Positions 53,201 to 63,911 of a stretch of 64,000 nucleotides of DNA are shown one piece after another. The notes beneath the pieces were generated by a model. The model was given only the letters and a program-made list of their open reading frames with translations. It ran no database searches and had not been told where the DNA came from. How positions within the stretch are numbered: the first letter of the stretch is position 1; every line of letters starts with the position of its first letter. This DNA is from Exilibacterium tricleocarpae. GTDB lineage: Bacteria; Pseudomonadota; Gammaproteobacteria; Pseudomonadales; Cellvibrionaceae. The stretch covers positions 28,443 to 92,442 of the forward strand of contig NZ_ML660111.1 in assembly GCF_007004655.1 (NCBI RefSeq). Reading direction: 5' to 3'. Both the position numbers and the translations under genes were made by a program.

Positions 53201-54820
53201 GTGAAGAATTTAGCTTACCTGTGCCTAGGCGCGACTTTGGTGTCCGCTTGTGGCGATGGTTCCGGCGGTGGCGATAACCCTGATATTTCAAGTCCCGGCG
53301 CCAGCGCCGGTATCGGTTTCAGGTTTAACGATGCCACCACCAGCGCGGGACTGGATGCCAGCCACGGCTTTGCCGGGCCCGGCGCCTCCATGCCGATGCT
53401 TTTCTCCAGCGGTATTGCCGTCAGCGACTACGATAATGACGGCGATCTCGATATCTATTTCGTCAGCGGCAGTGCCGGTGCCAACCGCTTGTTTCAAAAC
53501 CAGGGCGATACCACCTTTGTCGATATAGGGGACGCTGCCGGTGTTGCCATTGCCGGTGAAAAAGGTTCCGGTCCGGCGTTTGCTGATATCGATGGCGACG
53601 GCTTTGTGGATTTATTTGTCGGTGCGATCGATGGCGATCCGGCACATTTGTTTCAAAACAATCGTGACGGCACCTTTACCGAAGTCACTGCCGCCTCCGG
53701 GCTCGGCTTTAGCGCCAGTAACCAGGTATCGGCGGCGTTTGGCGATATCGACAACGACGGCCTGCTCGATTTGTTTGTGACTCACTGGGGCAACGACGTG
53801 GGCGATGCGGACAGCTCGACGCATTTATGGCGCAATCTTTCCGCCACCCAGCCCTTTCAGTTTACGGACCTGAGCGACAGCAGCGGTTTGTCGGCCATCT
53901 ACCGTGCTGAACTGGTTGACTATTCCTTTACGCCAAACTTTACCGATATGGACAGCGACGGCGACCAGGATATATTGCTGGCGTCGGACTTCGGCACCAG
54001 TAAAGTGTTGCGCAATGACGGCGGCACTACTTTTGTCGACATAACCACCGCGCAGATAAGCGACAAAAACGGTATGGGTGCGGCCGTGGGCGACTATGAC
54101 AATGACGGCGATCTGGATTGGTTTGTCAGTGCCATCTCTTATATCGAGCCCCCTGCAGGCGCTTTCGGTGTTGCACGGAGTTCGGGTAACCGCCTGTACA
54201 ACAACGACGGTGCAGGTAATTTTACCGATGTTACCGGCACTGCCGGCGTCTTGCGTGGCGACTGGGGGTGGGGCAGTTGCTTTGCCGATTTTAACAACGA
54301 TGGTCATCTGGATATCTTTCACGTCAACGGCTGGGTGCAGACCAGTTGGCCGCAGTACGAGCGCACCCGCTCGAAGCTGTTTTTAGCGCGCGGTGACGGC
54401 ACTTTCGCCAGTGTCGGCGGCGAGGCGGGGATCAGTGATATGGACCAGGGCCGCGGCCTGGTCTGCGCCGATATGGATGCCGATGGTGATATCGATATCC
54501 TGGTGGCCAACAACCGACAGCGGTTGCGTTTCTACGATAATCAACTCAACCTCGATAACCACTTTATCAATATCCGGCTTGACGGTACTGCGCCGAACAC
54601 TGAGGGCGTCGGGGCCAGGATCAGCGTCGAGGCGGCCGGCAGAGTCCAGACCAGGGAAATGCGCCGCAGCAATAATTACACCTCGCAAAACCCGGCCCGG
54701 GTCCACTTTGGTTTGGGGGCGGCCACTCAGGTTGACACTGTTACCGTACAGTGGCCAGATGGCGGCAGTACCCGACTCGACAATATAGAGGCTGACCAGC
54801 ATCTGGTTATTGCCCGGTAG
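53201..54820 (+). CDS. FG-GAP/VCBS-repeat lipoprotein with ASPIC/UnbV domain
   Basis: A 539-residue surface or periplasmic lipoprotein. Start GTG 53201 follows AAGGGGAG (53186-53193) and gives a signal peptide with lipobox LVSAC. Seven calcium-binding FG-GAP loops follow, e.g. DYDNDGDLDIYFV, DIDGDGFVDLFVG, DIDNDGLLDLFV and DMDADGDIDILVA, forming a beta-propeller. The C-terminal about 90 residues carry the ASPIC/UnbV-type ending with VQWPDGGSTRLDNI. Such proteins often accompany TonB receptors and may bind substrates at the surface; here the partner would be receptor 2. No enzymatic motif is seen. Confidence 0.9.
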   Translation: MKNLAYLCLGATLVSACGDGSGGGDNPDISSPGASAGIGFRFNDATTSAGLDASHGFAGPGASMPMLFSSGIAVSDYDNDGDLDIYFVSGSAGANRLFQNQGDTTFVDIGDAAGVAIAGEKGSGPAFADIDGDGFVDLFVGAIDGDPAHLFQNNRDGTFTEVTAASGLGFSASNQVSAAFGDIDNDGLLDLFVTHWGNDVGDADSSTHLWRNLSATQPFQFTDLSDSSGLSAIYRAELVDYSFTPNFTDMDSDGDQDILLASDFGTSKVLRNDGGTTFVDITTAQISDKNGMGAAVGDYDNDGDLDWFVSAISYIEPPAGAFGVARSSGNRLYNNDGAGNFTDVTGTAGVLRGDWGWGSCFADFNNDGHLDIFHVNGWVQTSWPQYERTRSKLFLARGDGTFASVGGEAGISDMDQGRGLVCADMDADGDIDILVANNRQRLRFYDNQLNLDNHFINIRLDGTAPNTEGVGARISVEAAGRVQTREMRRSNNYTSQNPARVHFGLGAATQVDTVTVQWPDGGSTRLDNIEADQHLVIAR

Positions 54821-54974
54821 TTTTGATTTTTGCCCTGTCAGCCTGGTTGCTGCAATATGCTGAATTTTGCCATGGGCCCTGTTACGTTAACGACTCTGTA
54901 CCTGTGCCCGTGGTGAGCCGCCGCAGAGATTAGGAGACGGAAGTGGCTGCCGTCCCCCGCGCCGTTCGATATGA

Positions 54975-57854
<2,880 letters not shown>

Positions 57855-58255
57855 TGCTTACTACCTACGGCCAGAATGAGAAACGGAAGCAAACCGCTAA
57901 GTATACGGGGTTTGGGGGGAAAAGGGGCACGGGTAGGGTAAAGAAAGACTAATGAGGTGTGAGTGTTGTGCGGCGAAGGCGGGTTGTCTGGAGAGGGGTC
58001 GGGAGGGTGTGCCGCCCTGCTGTTCGGTTTGGGCTAGGCAGTCCGATTGCTGTTGAAATGGGTGCCAGCTAGAGCACGAGAGATGGAGCGCCTCTTCGGT
58101 TCATTTTGTTGTAAATCATATAGGTGCCTATATGGCCGTGGCGTGTTGTTGAACTGGTGAAGCTGGGTGACTAGGATGGGAACGTCTGAGGGTTGACGGA
58201 TGCGATAGAGTGAGTAGCTCAAGCTTTGGAGTGGTTTAACTTTAAGGGTGTGAAA
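57855..58255. other. Gap upstream of uvrA, no supported gene
   Basis: About 400 bases without a convincing gene. A 62-codon minus-strand frame (58034-58222) has an orderly look (LVTQLHQFNNTPRPYRHLYD), but I cannot assign it. GC content falls across this gap, marking the border of the AT-richer region. Confidence 0.5.
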
Positions 58256-58630
58256 ATGAAACCTTACCGACTAATCATATTAGTGTGTGTTCTGTTGGCT
58301 ATCGCAACTTTCCCCGCGCATTCTGCCACAGATGGAATTGCTTGTACTGGTACTATAAAAACCTTAGGTGTACATGGTACAGATCGGGTAATTCTGCGGC
58401 TTACGAGTATGAATATGCCTGTGGAGATATGCAACTTAGGTCAGACAATGGGATCAACTTACCCCATTACGACTGAGCAATGTAAGGTGGTGTATAGCAC
58501 GCTGTTGGCGGCTTATGCGATGGGCAAGGAATTGAGCGTTCACTTTGATAACGTACAAAATGGTACGTCATGCACAACTTTCGTCCAATGGGAGTTGGCT
58601 ACTGCTAGATGGGTGCGTTTAGACAATTAA
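58256..58630 (+). CDS. Small secreted protein, two-cysteine family, member 1
   Basis: A 124-residue protein with signal peptide (residues 1-23, cut near AHSA). The mature part has beta-strand-like stretches and the pattern C...YPITTEQCKVVYSTLLAAYAMGKELSVHFD...C. Members 2 and 3 in this window share the hydrophobic helix followed by G-K/R, SV and an Asp, and a late Cys. The pattern recalls small secreted SubB-like OB-fold proteins (helix LLAA-x-x-GK-x-V), which is a tentative comparison. ATG 58256 is chosen since it begins a canonical signal peptide. Confidence 0.75.
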   Translation: MKPYRLIILVCVLLAIATFPAHSATDGIACTGTIKTLGVHGTDRVILRLTSMNMPVEICNLGQTMGSTYPITTEQCKVVYSTLLAAYAMGKELSVHFDNVQNGTSCTTFVQWELATARWVRLDN

Positions 58631-58799
58631 AGTACATATGACTTTATATTCACACTAAGTGAACACTGTTTTCAACAATAACGTAGCTGGCGATGCGAAA
58701 TAGTAGATATCTGGCCCGGATTTTCGAAAAGGATAGAAAAACAGAGACAAATTCCTGAAAACTAAGGTGGTTACACTCAACAACCAAGGAAACTCTGCC

Positions 58800-58916
58800 A
58801 TGACAAAGTGTTACCGGAGTCCCCTTGAGTTTTCACCCCTCAAACATCGCCGAGTTGAAGCGGTTTTTTCCGGCAGCGATATCAACAGCAATGGAGGGAT
58901 TTCGCTCTTGAGATAG
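58800..58916 (+). pseudogene. IS1380-family transposase N-terminal remnant
   Basis: The 38-codon frame contains FSPLKHRRVEAVFSGSDINS then NGGISLLR, matching the N-terminal pattern of IS1380 transposases (PLKRRKVEVxFxGxxITSDGGLLLLRE). A TAG replaces the expected Glu codon after LLR and no further transposase follows. About 60 bases upstream belong to the element's likely left end. Confidence 0.7.
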
Positions 58917-58964
58917 ATCGCTTTTTGTCTATTGGTTTAGCTACCAATTTTTTCGGAGAAAAAT

Positions 58965-59279
58965 ATGAAGCTTGTGGCTGTAGTGTTGGTTTTTTTATCA
59001 GCAACCGTATATGCGGAGTGGTCCAACACATCCGGCAATGTAACCGATGTGTTCTCACACAATGGTTCAGTTCTTATTAAAACCAGTATCGCGGAAGGTC
59101 CGTGTTCTGCGGGTGACTTTTGGTGGCCTATTACAGACGATGATTCCCAAATAATGTTCTCGCTAACGCTAACTGCCTTCACAGTGGGAAAGAAGATATC
59201 TGTCGTATATGATTCAAATAATCCTGATTGTACATTCGGCCATGCCAAAATTACTCACATTAGATTACAAAATAACTGA
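58965..59279 (+). CDS. Small secreted protein, two-cysteine family, member 2
   Basis: A 104-residue protein with signal peptide MKLVAVVLVFLSATVYA. The mature protein starts EWSNTSGNVTDVFSHNG and holds GPCSAGDFWWPITDDDSQ, the helix SLTLTAFTVGKKISVVYDS and DCTFGHAKITHIRLQNN. The two cysteines could form a disulfide. Ribosome-binding GGAG (58953-58956) precedes the ATG. Its first two thirds are very close to the broken member 4 at 63660, so they arose by recent duplication. Function unknown. Confidence 0.8.
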   Translation: MKLVAVVLVFLSATVYAEWSNTSGNVTDVFSHNGSVLIKTSIAEGPCSAGDFWWPITDDDSQIMFSLTLTAFTVGKKISVVYDSNNPDCTFGHAKITHIRLQNN

Positions 59280-59379
59280 TGATCAAGGAGAAAGTGGGGG
59301 TGCTGTAGGCATCTCAGTAGTAGTAAATTAGTTCAGCATAGACACATTTTTTTGCCGGAGTCTACATGGAGGATCAAAC

Positions 59380-59670
59380 ATGCGAGTTCTTTTAGTCAAG
59401 CTAAGCTTACTGTTTAGTATATTGGTAGTGTTCATTTGCTCTGATGCTGTTGCCCGCTCTATTGTAAGTCCTAGCAGTTTTTCCAAGCAGGACCGTGTTT
59501 TTATAGATCAATTAAGGCTTTGCGTTAAGGTTGCCATTCGACAAGGCTTGACAACAAGTGAAGAGGTAAGTAATCACTGTCGCAAAGAGGTAGATGTTCT
59601 AGAAAATGCGGTAACAGAGCTGCCCGGCATAATCATCAGCAATGCACTAAATATAGTCGTGCCTGATTAG
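59380..59670 (+). CDS. Small secreted protein of unknown function
   Basis: A 96-residue protein with signal peptide (residues 1-25, cut near AVARS). The mature part is predicted helical with two cysteines (RLCVKVAIRQG and SNHCRKEVDVL). GGAGG (59369-59373) precedes the ATG. It ends 46 bases before the start of the larger secreted protein and may form an operon with it. I do not recognise the family. Confidence 0.72.
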   Translation: MRVLLVKLSLLFSILVVFICSDAVARSIVSPSSFSKQDRVFIDQLRLCVKVAIRQGLTTSEEVSNHCRKEVDVLENAVTELPGIIISNALNIVVPD

Positions 59671-59716
59671 GCTTTTGTATAAGTCGATATACAAGCTTTC
59701 AGCAGGGGATGAATCT

Positions 59717-61369
59717 ATGAGAATAAAATTATTAGCTTTCCTGTTCTTTATACTAATACCTTTACTGACACACGCTAAGGGTTTTAATGATGAATACGAG
59801 GTCTACTCTGGAGACCTTAATGGTGACGGCCTACATGATCTTTATGTCAGGCAAAAGCCGAAAATCATATTGTTACACGGTGATATAATCACCCCCATTC
59901 TTATACCGCCGCCTATAGATGATTTCACGTTATTGCAGACACCTGAGAAAACTTTTACTGTCAGCACAAACACTTCAGGTATTGATGTCGCAGACTTGTT
60001 GGCAACATCGGTAGAGCTCGTATTGTCCGATTACAACGTTGATGATCATCAAGATATGATCATTAAAAATATCAACTCAGCGCCTAACATAAGCGGTGTC
60101 GATGATCAGATTGTTTTTGCTCCAGGCGACTCATCTGTTCTGTCTGTAAAAGCCGTTGATGAAAGCTTCAGAAAGTTTTTCGAAGAAGTCTATCAATGGA
60201 TTCAAAATCCAAACTACTTTCATGAAAATGCCGATCCGGTTATTGAAAATCAAACTTTTACAAAATTACTGTTTGTCCCGGAGTACTGTGGATTTGCCAC
60301 TGAAGCCGAGATGGCCGCTTTAGGCCCCCTTGATCCTGTCGAATGGGATTCAGAACCCACTGTCGCCGAAGTTACCCCGCTCCTGCTTGCCGTTTGTACA
60401 GCCATTTACGGTACAAATTATAACGTTCATTATGATTTTGTAACCTTCAGGTGGGAGGAATTGGTTCAGGTCGGGTTAGACTACAGCAAGTTTAACCAGG
60501 ATGCCATCGCGCTAACCGACAATCTCGCGATCGTACAGGCGAACAATGCTATCGACGCACAAACTCAACCAGCAATTGGCATCGCACAAATATTGCAGGG
60601 CGTTTTTGGTGTTGAGATTATGGGGGGAGTCTTGGAAAATGGCGAAATACTAGATATCGAAGCAAATATTCCCTCTGGCCTTTTAGGCGAGTTTAGGCTT
60701 TATCGGGTGTTGGACTCAATAGGGTCTGTATTGAAAGACATCAGAGAGGATATTAGCCAAGAGGTAGATTTGGTTTTGCTGGAAGCAAGATATCGAACCA
60801 TCCAGTACTACGGGACGGCAATGGGATATGATGTTGCACCTAGGCTATTGAAAAATTTTCTGGACGGAGATTCTAATGGTGCCCCGATCGACCCCTTCAT
60901 AATAGATAGTGAGTGGCTGTTGAATCAGCCGTCAGTTCAGAACGCTTTATCTGTGAATCGCGGTGAAAGGCCTAATGAATATGGGGAGTATGATGGTGTT
61001 TTCGAAGATGTAACTATCATAGCCGACATGTTGAACCCAGGAGAAAGTATTGCCTACTCGGGAGAGTGGATTATACAGCAGAGAGGGACAGGTGAGTTAT
61101 GGGTTGCCGCTGGTACTTACACTATACGCACTAGTGGAGAGTTTACAATTTCGAAATCGGAAACTGGAGCAGCCACTGTTAATGGGATGCTAACCCATGA
61201 ATTTATTGATAGATACGATTGGAATCCCGGGCAAAGTGTAGAGCTGGACGTTTTTGGGTTGCCCGTAGAAATTAGAGATGACGATGCCATCAAATTAAGA
61301 GACGCAGGGCGAGCGGCAGACTTTGACATGACCTCAACATGGCAAGAGAGTTATATGACTAGCTTTTGA
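59717..61369 (+). CDS. Large secreted protein of unknown function with calcium-type loop
   Basis: A 550-residue protein with signal peptide (IKLLAFLFFILIPLLTHAKG). Start ATG 59717 follows AGGGGA (59702-59707); the upstream in-frame ATG lacks both. Near residue 36 the stretch GDLNGDGLHDLYV is a DxDGDG-type calcium loop, as at the starts of FG-GAP and Rhs-linked proteins; LSDYNVDDHQDMII is a second, degenerate one. The middle is featureless helix. The C-terminal about 50 residues (FIDRYDWNPGQSVELDVFG then DDDAIKLRDAGRAADFDMTS-W) look like a compact folded end that could be an effector-like domain, but I cannot name it. AT-rich, probably acquired. Confidence 0.7.
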   Translation: MRIKLLAFLFFILIPLLTHAKGFNDEYEVYSGDLNGDGLHDLYVRQKPKIILLHGDIITPILIPPPIDDFTLLQTPEKTFTVSTNTSGIDVADLLATSVELVLSDYNVDDHQDMIIKNINSAPNISGVDDQIVFAPGDSSVLSVKAVDESFRKFFEEVYQWIQNPNYFHENADPVIENQTFTKLLFVPEYCGFATEAEMAALGPLDPVEWDSEPTVAEVTPLLLAVCTAIYGTNYNVHYDFVTFRWEELVQVGLDYSKFNQDAIALTDNLAIVQANNAIDAQTQPAIGIAQILQGVFGVEIMGGVLENGEILDIEANIPSGLLGEFRLYRVLDSIGSVLKDIREDISQEVDLVLLEARYRTIQYYGTAMGYDVAPRLLKNFLDGDSNGAPIDPFIIDSEWLLNQPSVQNALSVNRGERPNEYGEYDGVFEDVTIIADMLNPGESIAYSGEWIIQQRGTGELWVAAGTYTIRTSGEFTISKSETGAATVNGMLTHEFIDRYDWNPGQSVELDVFGLPVEIRDDDAIKLRDAGRAADFDMTSTWQESYMTSF

Positions 61370-61562
61370 CAATTTATCGTCTAATGATCTTCTGATTAAG
61401 TTCGGTTTCAAATGTAGCTCTTTTTATACACAAAAGGACATAGAGAGATTCGTGGAAAAAAGAATTTGTTCAGGGGCTGTCCAAGAAAAATCTTGGTTGA
61501 CGTTAGTTGATTTTTCCGTGTCTAATCAGAGTGATCTTTCCTTGTGAACAGGTTCCTACTAT

Positions 61563-61940
61563 ATGGCTATAAAGAAGACTCTAATAGCAATTACTATTAT
61601 TTCATTGTTGCTGTGTCTGGGGTATGTGTACATACGTTTCTCAGATAAGACAGTCGGTGCGGGTTTTTCTGAACAGTCTCCCAATGGTAAATATGTCGCT
61701 CAAGTGTTTGAAAAAAGGATAATTAGTAAATTCTCAAATAGTCGTCATTGGTCCGAGCTGCGAATTAAAGACAATGAAGGAAACCTGATTTGGCGCGCGA
61801 CTATAGAGAATGATGACCGGTACTTTCAGTGGCGGGGGGGCGGTGAGATTGTTTGGCAAGAAGATTCGAACAGAGCGATATTTATTTACAAGCAAGGAGA
61901 GAACACGATACTGAGATACATGTCTAAAGCAATAGAGTGA
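61563..61940 (+). CDS. Small membrane-anchored protein of unknown function
   Basis: A 125-residue protein with one N-terminal membrane helix (TLIAITIISLLLCLGYVYI) and a periplasmic domain rich in aromatic and charged residues: SPNGKYVAQVFEKR, SELRIKDNEGNLIWRATI, FQWRGGGEIVWQED and SNRAIFIYKQG. The alternation looks like an all-beta fold. It stands alone, followed by GTGAACAGGGGACACTA repeats. I do not recognise the family. Confidence 0.65.
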   Translation: MAIKKTLIAITIISLLLCLGYVYIRFSDKTVGAGFSEQSPNGKYVAQVFEKRIISKFSNSRHWSELRIKDNEGNLIWRATIENDDRYFQWRGGGEIVWQEDSNRAIFIYKQGENTILRYMSKAIE

Positions 61941-61987
61941 ACAGGGGACACTAAGTGAACAGGGGACACTAGTGAACAGGTGACACT
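61937..61987. repeat. Three tandem GTGAACAGGGGACACTA units
   Basis: Three 16-18-base units in a row overlap the stop of the preceding gene. They resemble the outer ends (GGGGACACTGATAA) of the transposase-derived units that follow and are probably REP-like target or scar sequences. Confidence 0.75.
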
Positions 61988-62159
61988 GATAACTTAACAA
62001 TTTAGCCAAAGAATAAAAGGGGCTCTCGGCAGTTAAAGGATATGCCAAGGTTGGGAAAGCTCTATATAGCAGGTGGGTTTTACCCTGTGATCGGACGCAG
62101 CTTAGGGCGTCGTCACATCTTGCACAAGGATGTCGATAAAGGATGAGTTGTAGGAAATA
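61968..62159 (+). mobile_element. Degenerate RAYT-derived unit 0
   Basis: A shorter, diverged version of the two 334-bp units that follow. It starts with GTGACACTGATAACTTAACA and includes the transposase N-terminal fragment at 62042-62146, but lacks the right-hand inverted end. Confidence 0.7.
62042..62146 (+). pseudogene. REP-associated tyrosine transposase (Y1_Tnp) N-terminal fragment, copy 0
   Basis: The 34-codon frame begins MPRLGKLYIAGGFYPVIGRS and continues LGRRHILHKDVDKG, the standard N-terminus of REP-associated tyrosine transposases (MPRLARLYIPGGYYHVIxRG-LERRxIFxxDxDKxxF). It stops at TGA before the HUH catalytic motif, so no activity is possible. Confidence 0.8.
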
Positions 62160-62493
62160 GGGGAAATAGGGGACACTGACAACTTAACAACTTAACAACT
62201 TAACAACTTAACAACTTAACCAAGGAATAAAGAGGCTCTCAGCAGGTAAAGGATATACCGGGGTCAGGAAAGCTCCATATAGCAGGTGGATATTACCATA
62301 TATTCGGACGCGGCTTAGAGCGTCGTCACATCTTCCAGCAGGATGTCGATAAAGGACGAGTTGGGTTAAGTTGTTAAGTTATCAGTGTCTCCCAGCCGCT
62401 AGCCCGGAGGTAATTCCAGATACAGTTCACTCAATAGAGTAATTTTCAGATTGAGGGCCCCTAGCAACTTGTGCATTGGGAAACGCCTGGAGA
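62160..62493 (+). mobile_element. 334-bp RAYT-derived unit 1 with inverted ends
   Basis: It starts GGGGACACTGACAACTTAAC followed by five AACTTAAC repeats. It carries a transposase N-terminal fragment at 62255-62377 (HIAGGYYHIFGRGLERRHIF; the ATG is replaced by ATA). It then has the inverted end GTTAAGTTATCAGTGTCTCC (up to 62391) and a further 100 bases ending GGGAAACGCCTGGAG. A direct copy follows. Confidence 0.85.
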
Positions 62494-62826
62494 GGGGAAA
62501 TAGGGGACACTGATAACTTAACAACTTAACAACTTAACAACTTAACAACTTAACCAAGGAATAAAGAGGCTCTCAGCAGGTAAAGGATATACCGGGGTCA
62601 GGAAAGCTCCATATAGCAGGTGGATATTACCATATATTCGGACGCGGCTTAGAGCGTCGTCACATCTTCCAGCAGGATGTCGATAAAGGACGAGTTGGGT
62701 TAAGTTGTTAAGTTATCAGTGTCTCCCAGCCGCTAGCCCGGAGGTAATTCCAGATACAGTTCACTCAATAGAGTAATTTTCAGATTGAGGGCCCCTAGCA
62801 ACTTGTGCATTGGGAAATGCCTGGAG
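62494..62826 (+). mobile_element. 334-bp RAYT-derived unit 2 (tandem copy)
   Basis: Direct repeat of unit 1 with a 334-base offset and few differences (GATAAC for GACAAC; AAATGCC for AAACGCC). The transposase fragment lies at 62589-62711. Near identity implies a recent tandem duplication. Confidence 0.88.
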
Positions 62827-63033
62827 TGCTGAGTAATACTGCGCAACTTAAGCTTGTACCGCTGAACTTGAACGACGCAGGAAATCTTTATCAATTTTAA
62901 AATGCAGGCCTCCCAAAGGGTGCTCGGATGGCCGAAACGGTGATAGAGCGATAGTCGAGTTGGAAGTTTGCGGGGCCAACTCCTAGGCGAGGCGCCGCTT
63001 ACTATCGGCAAATTATAAACAGAGGGTTATTAC

Positions 63034-63348
63034 ATGCGAAAAATTATTTTGATGCTGCTTGCAATATCTGTTGCGCAACATGTGTCCGCGGCCACTGTGG
63101 GCCCCGGGCATGTTAACGGAGAGATCACCAATCTGACTTCTGTTAAAGCAGGTCTGCTAATTTCGATTGAAAACAGTGTCCCCGAGAACTGCACGAGTGG
63201 CAGTTCCTTTATGCTTATAAAGCAGGAGCATTCCGCTATGGTTTCAATGGCGCTCACCGCTTGGACATTGGGGCGTGGTGCTTCTGTCTACACTGATCAG
63301 ACAGCAACTGGGTATTGCATAGTTAACCAGGTAGATCCAGCAGAATAG
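63034..63348 (+). CDS. Small secreted protein, two-cysteine family, member 3
   Basis: A 104-residue protein with signal peptide (MRKIILMLLAISVAQHVSAA). The mature part has GHVNGEITNLTSVKAGLLIS, a Cys in ENCTSGSSFMLI, the helix VSMALTAWTLGRGASVYTD and a late Cys in GYCIVNQ. This is the same order of elements as members 1 and 2, although overall identity is low. AGAGGG (63021-63026) precedes the ATG. Function unknown. Confidence 0.75.
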   Translation: MRKIILMLLAISVAQHVSAATVGPGHVNGEITNLTSVKAGLLISIENSVPENCTSGSSFMLIKQEHSAMVSMALTAWTLGRGASVYTDQTATGYCIVNQVDPAE

Positions 63349-63659
63349 TGTGCGGCTTCTTTAAAACACGATGCGAAAGATAATAGAGGGTACCATGAAT
63401 AGTGCATAATCTGCACTTTGGACTCATTGCCTAAGTGGTCAGTTCCGACCCTTGAGGCGAACGACGGGTATCGATCTGAGGTGACTGAACCCTCCAAAAT
63501 CTAATAGGTATGTCAAACCAGCGACAGTGTCGCTTCGGGAACACTCCCATGGCTGGGAAGAGAAAGTCATAAGGGTAGCGGATTGCAGACCGTTTTTCCA
63601 AATAGAAACGAGGTCTGTCTTCTCTCATTTGCTGATTGTAAATTTTTCTGGAGGAAAGT
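63349..63659. other. Gap with no gene seen
   Basis: 311 bases without a supported gene. A short inverted pair GCAGACC (around 63583) and GGTCTGT (around 63611) lies upstream of member 4 and could be a leader hairpin. Confidence 0.4.
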
Positions 63660-63911
63660 ATGAAGCTGATAGCTGTAGTCGTAGTTCTTTTACCATCGAT
63701 CGTATACGCGGATTGGTCTAACACATCCGGCGCTGTAACCGATATATTCTCACACAATGGCACAGTTCTTGTTAAAACCGGTATTCCGGAAGGCCCATGC
63801 TCCACGGGTGACTTTTGGTGGCCTATTACAGATGATAGCTCTAAAATAATTGTAAACCTCCCGAATATTAGGGGCGATGGATTCAATCGGTCAACGCAAC
63901 ATACCCTATAA
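63660..63911 (+). pseudogene. Small secreted protein, member 4, disrupted copy of member 2
   Basis: The first 64 residues follow member 2 closely (signal peptide MKLIAVVVVLLPSIVYA, then DWSNTSGAVTDIFSHNG and GPCSTGDFWWPITDD). Similarity stops abruptly after SSKII (about 63849), replacing the GKKISV helix and second cysteine by an unrelated tail. About 28 bases later an IS30-type end begins, so the reading frame runs into a mobile element. GGAGG (63650-63654) precedes the ATG. Confidence 0.75.

Noticed and set aside
57855..57960. LexA box upstream of uvrA
   Set aside because: No CTG-N10-CAG site with the usual AT-rich centre is present.
62175..62220. CRISPR-like short repeats (AACTTAAC x5)
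   Set aside because: The units are eight bases without spacers: a microsatellite in the end of a transposon-derived unit.
62920..62995. Degenerate tRNA-Ser/Leu-like sequence before member 3
   Set aside because: A GGATGGCCGAAACGG stretch recalls a D-arm, but no cloverleaf with acceptor pairing can be drawn.
62733..63011. 92-codon minus-strand frame
   Set aside because: It overlaps the repeated unit border; a partial copy exists in the other unit, so it is a by-product of the repeat.
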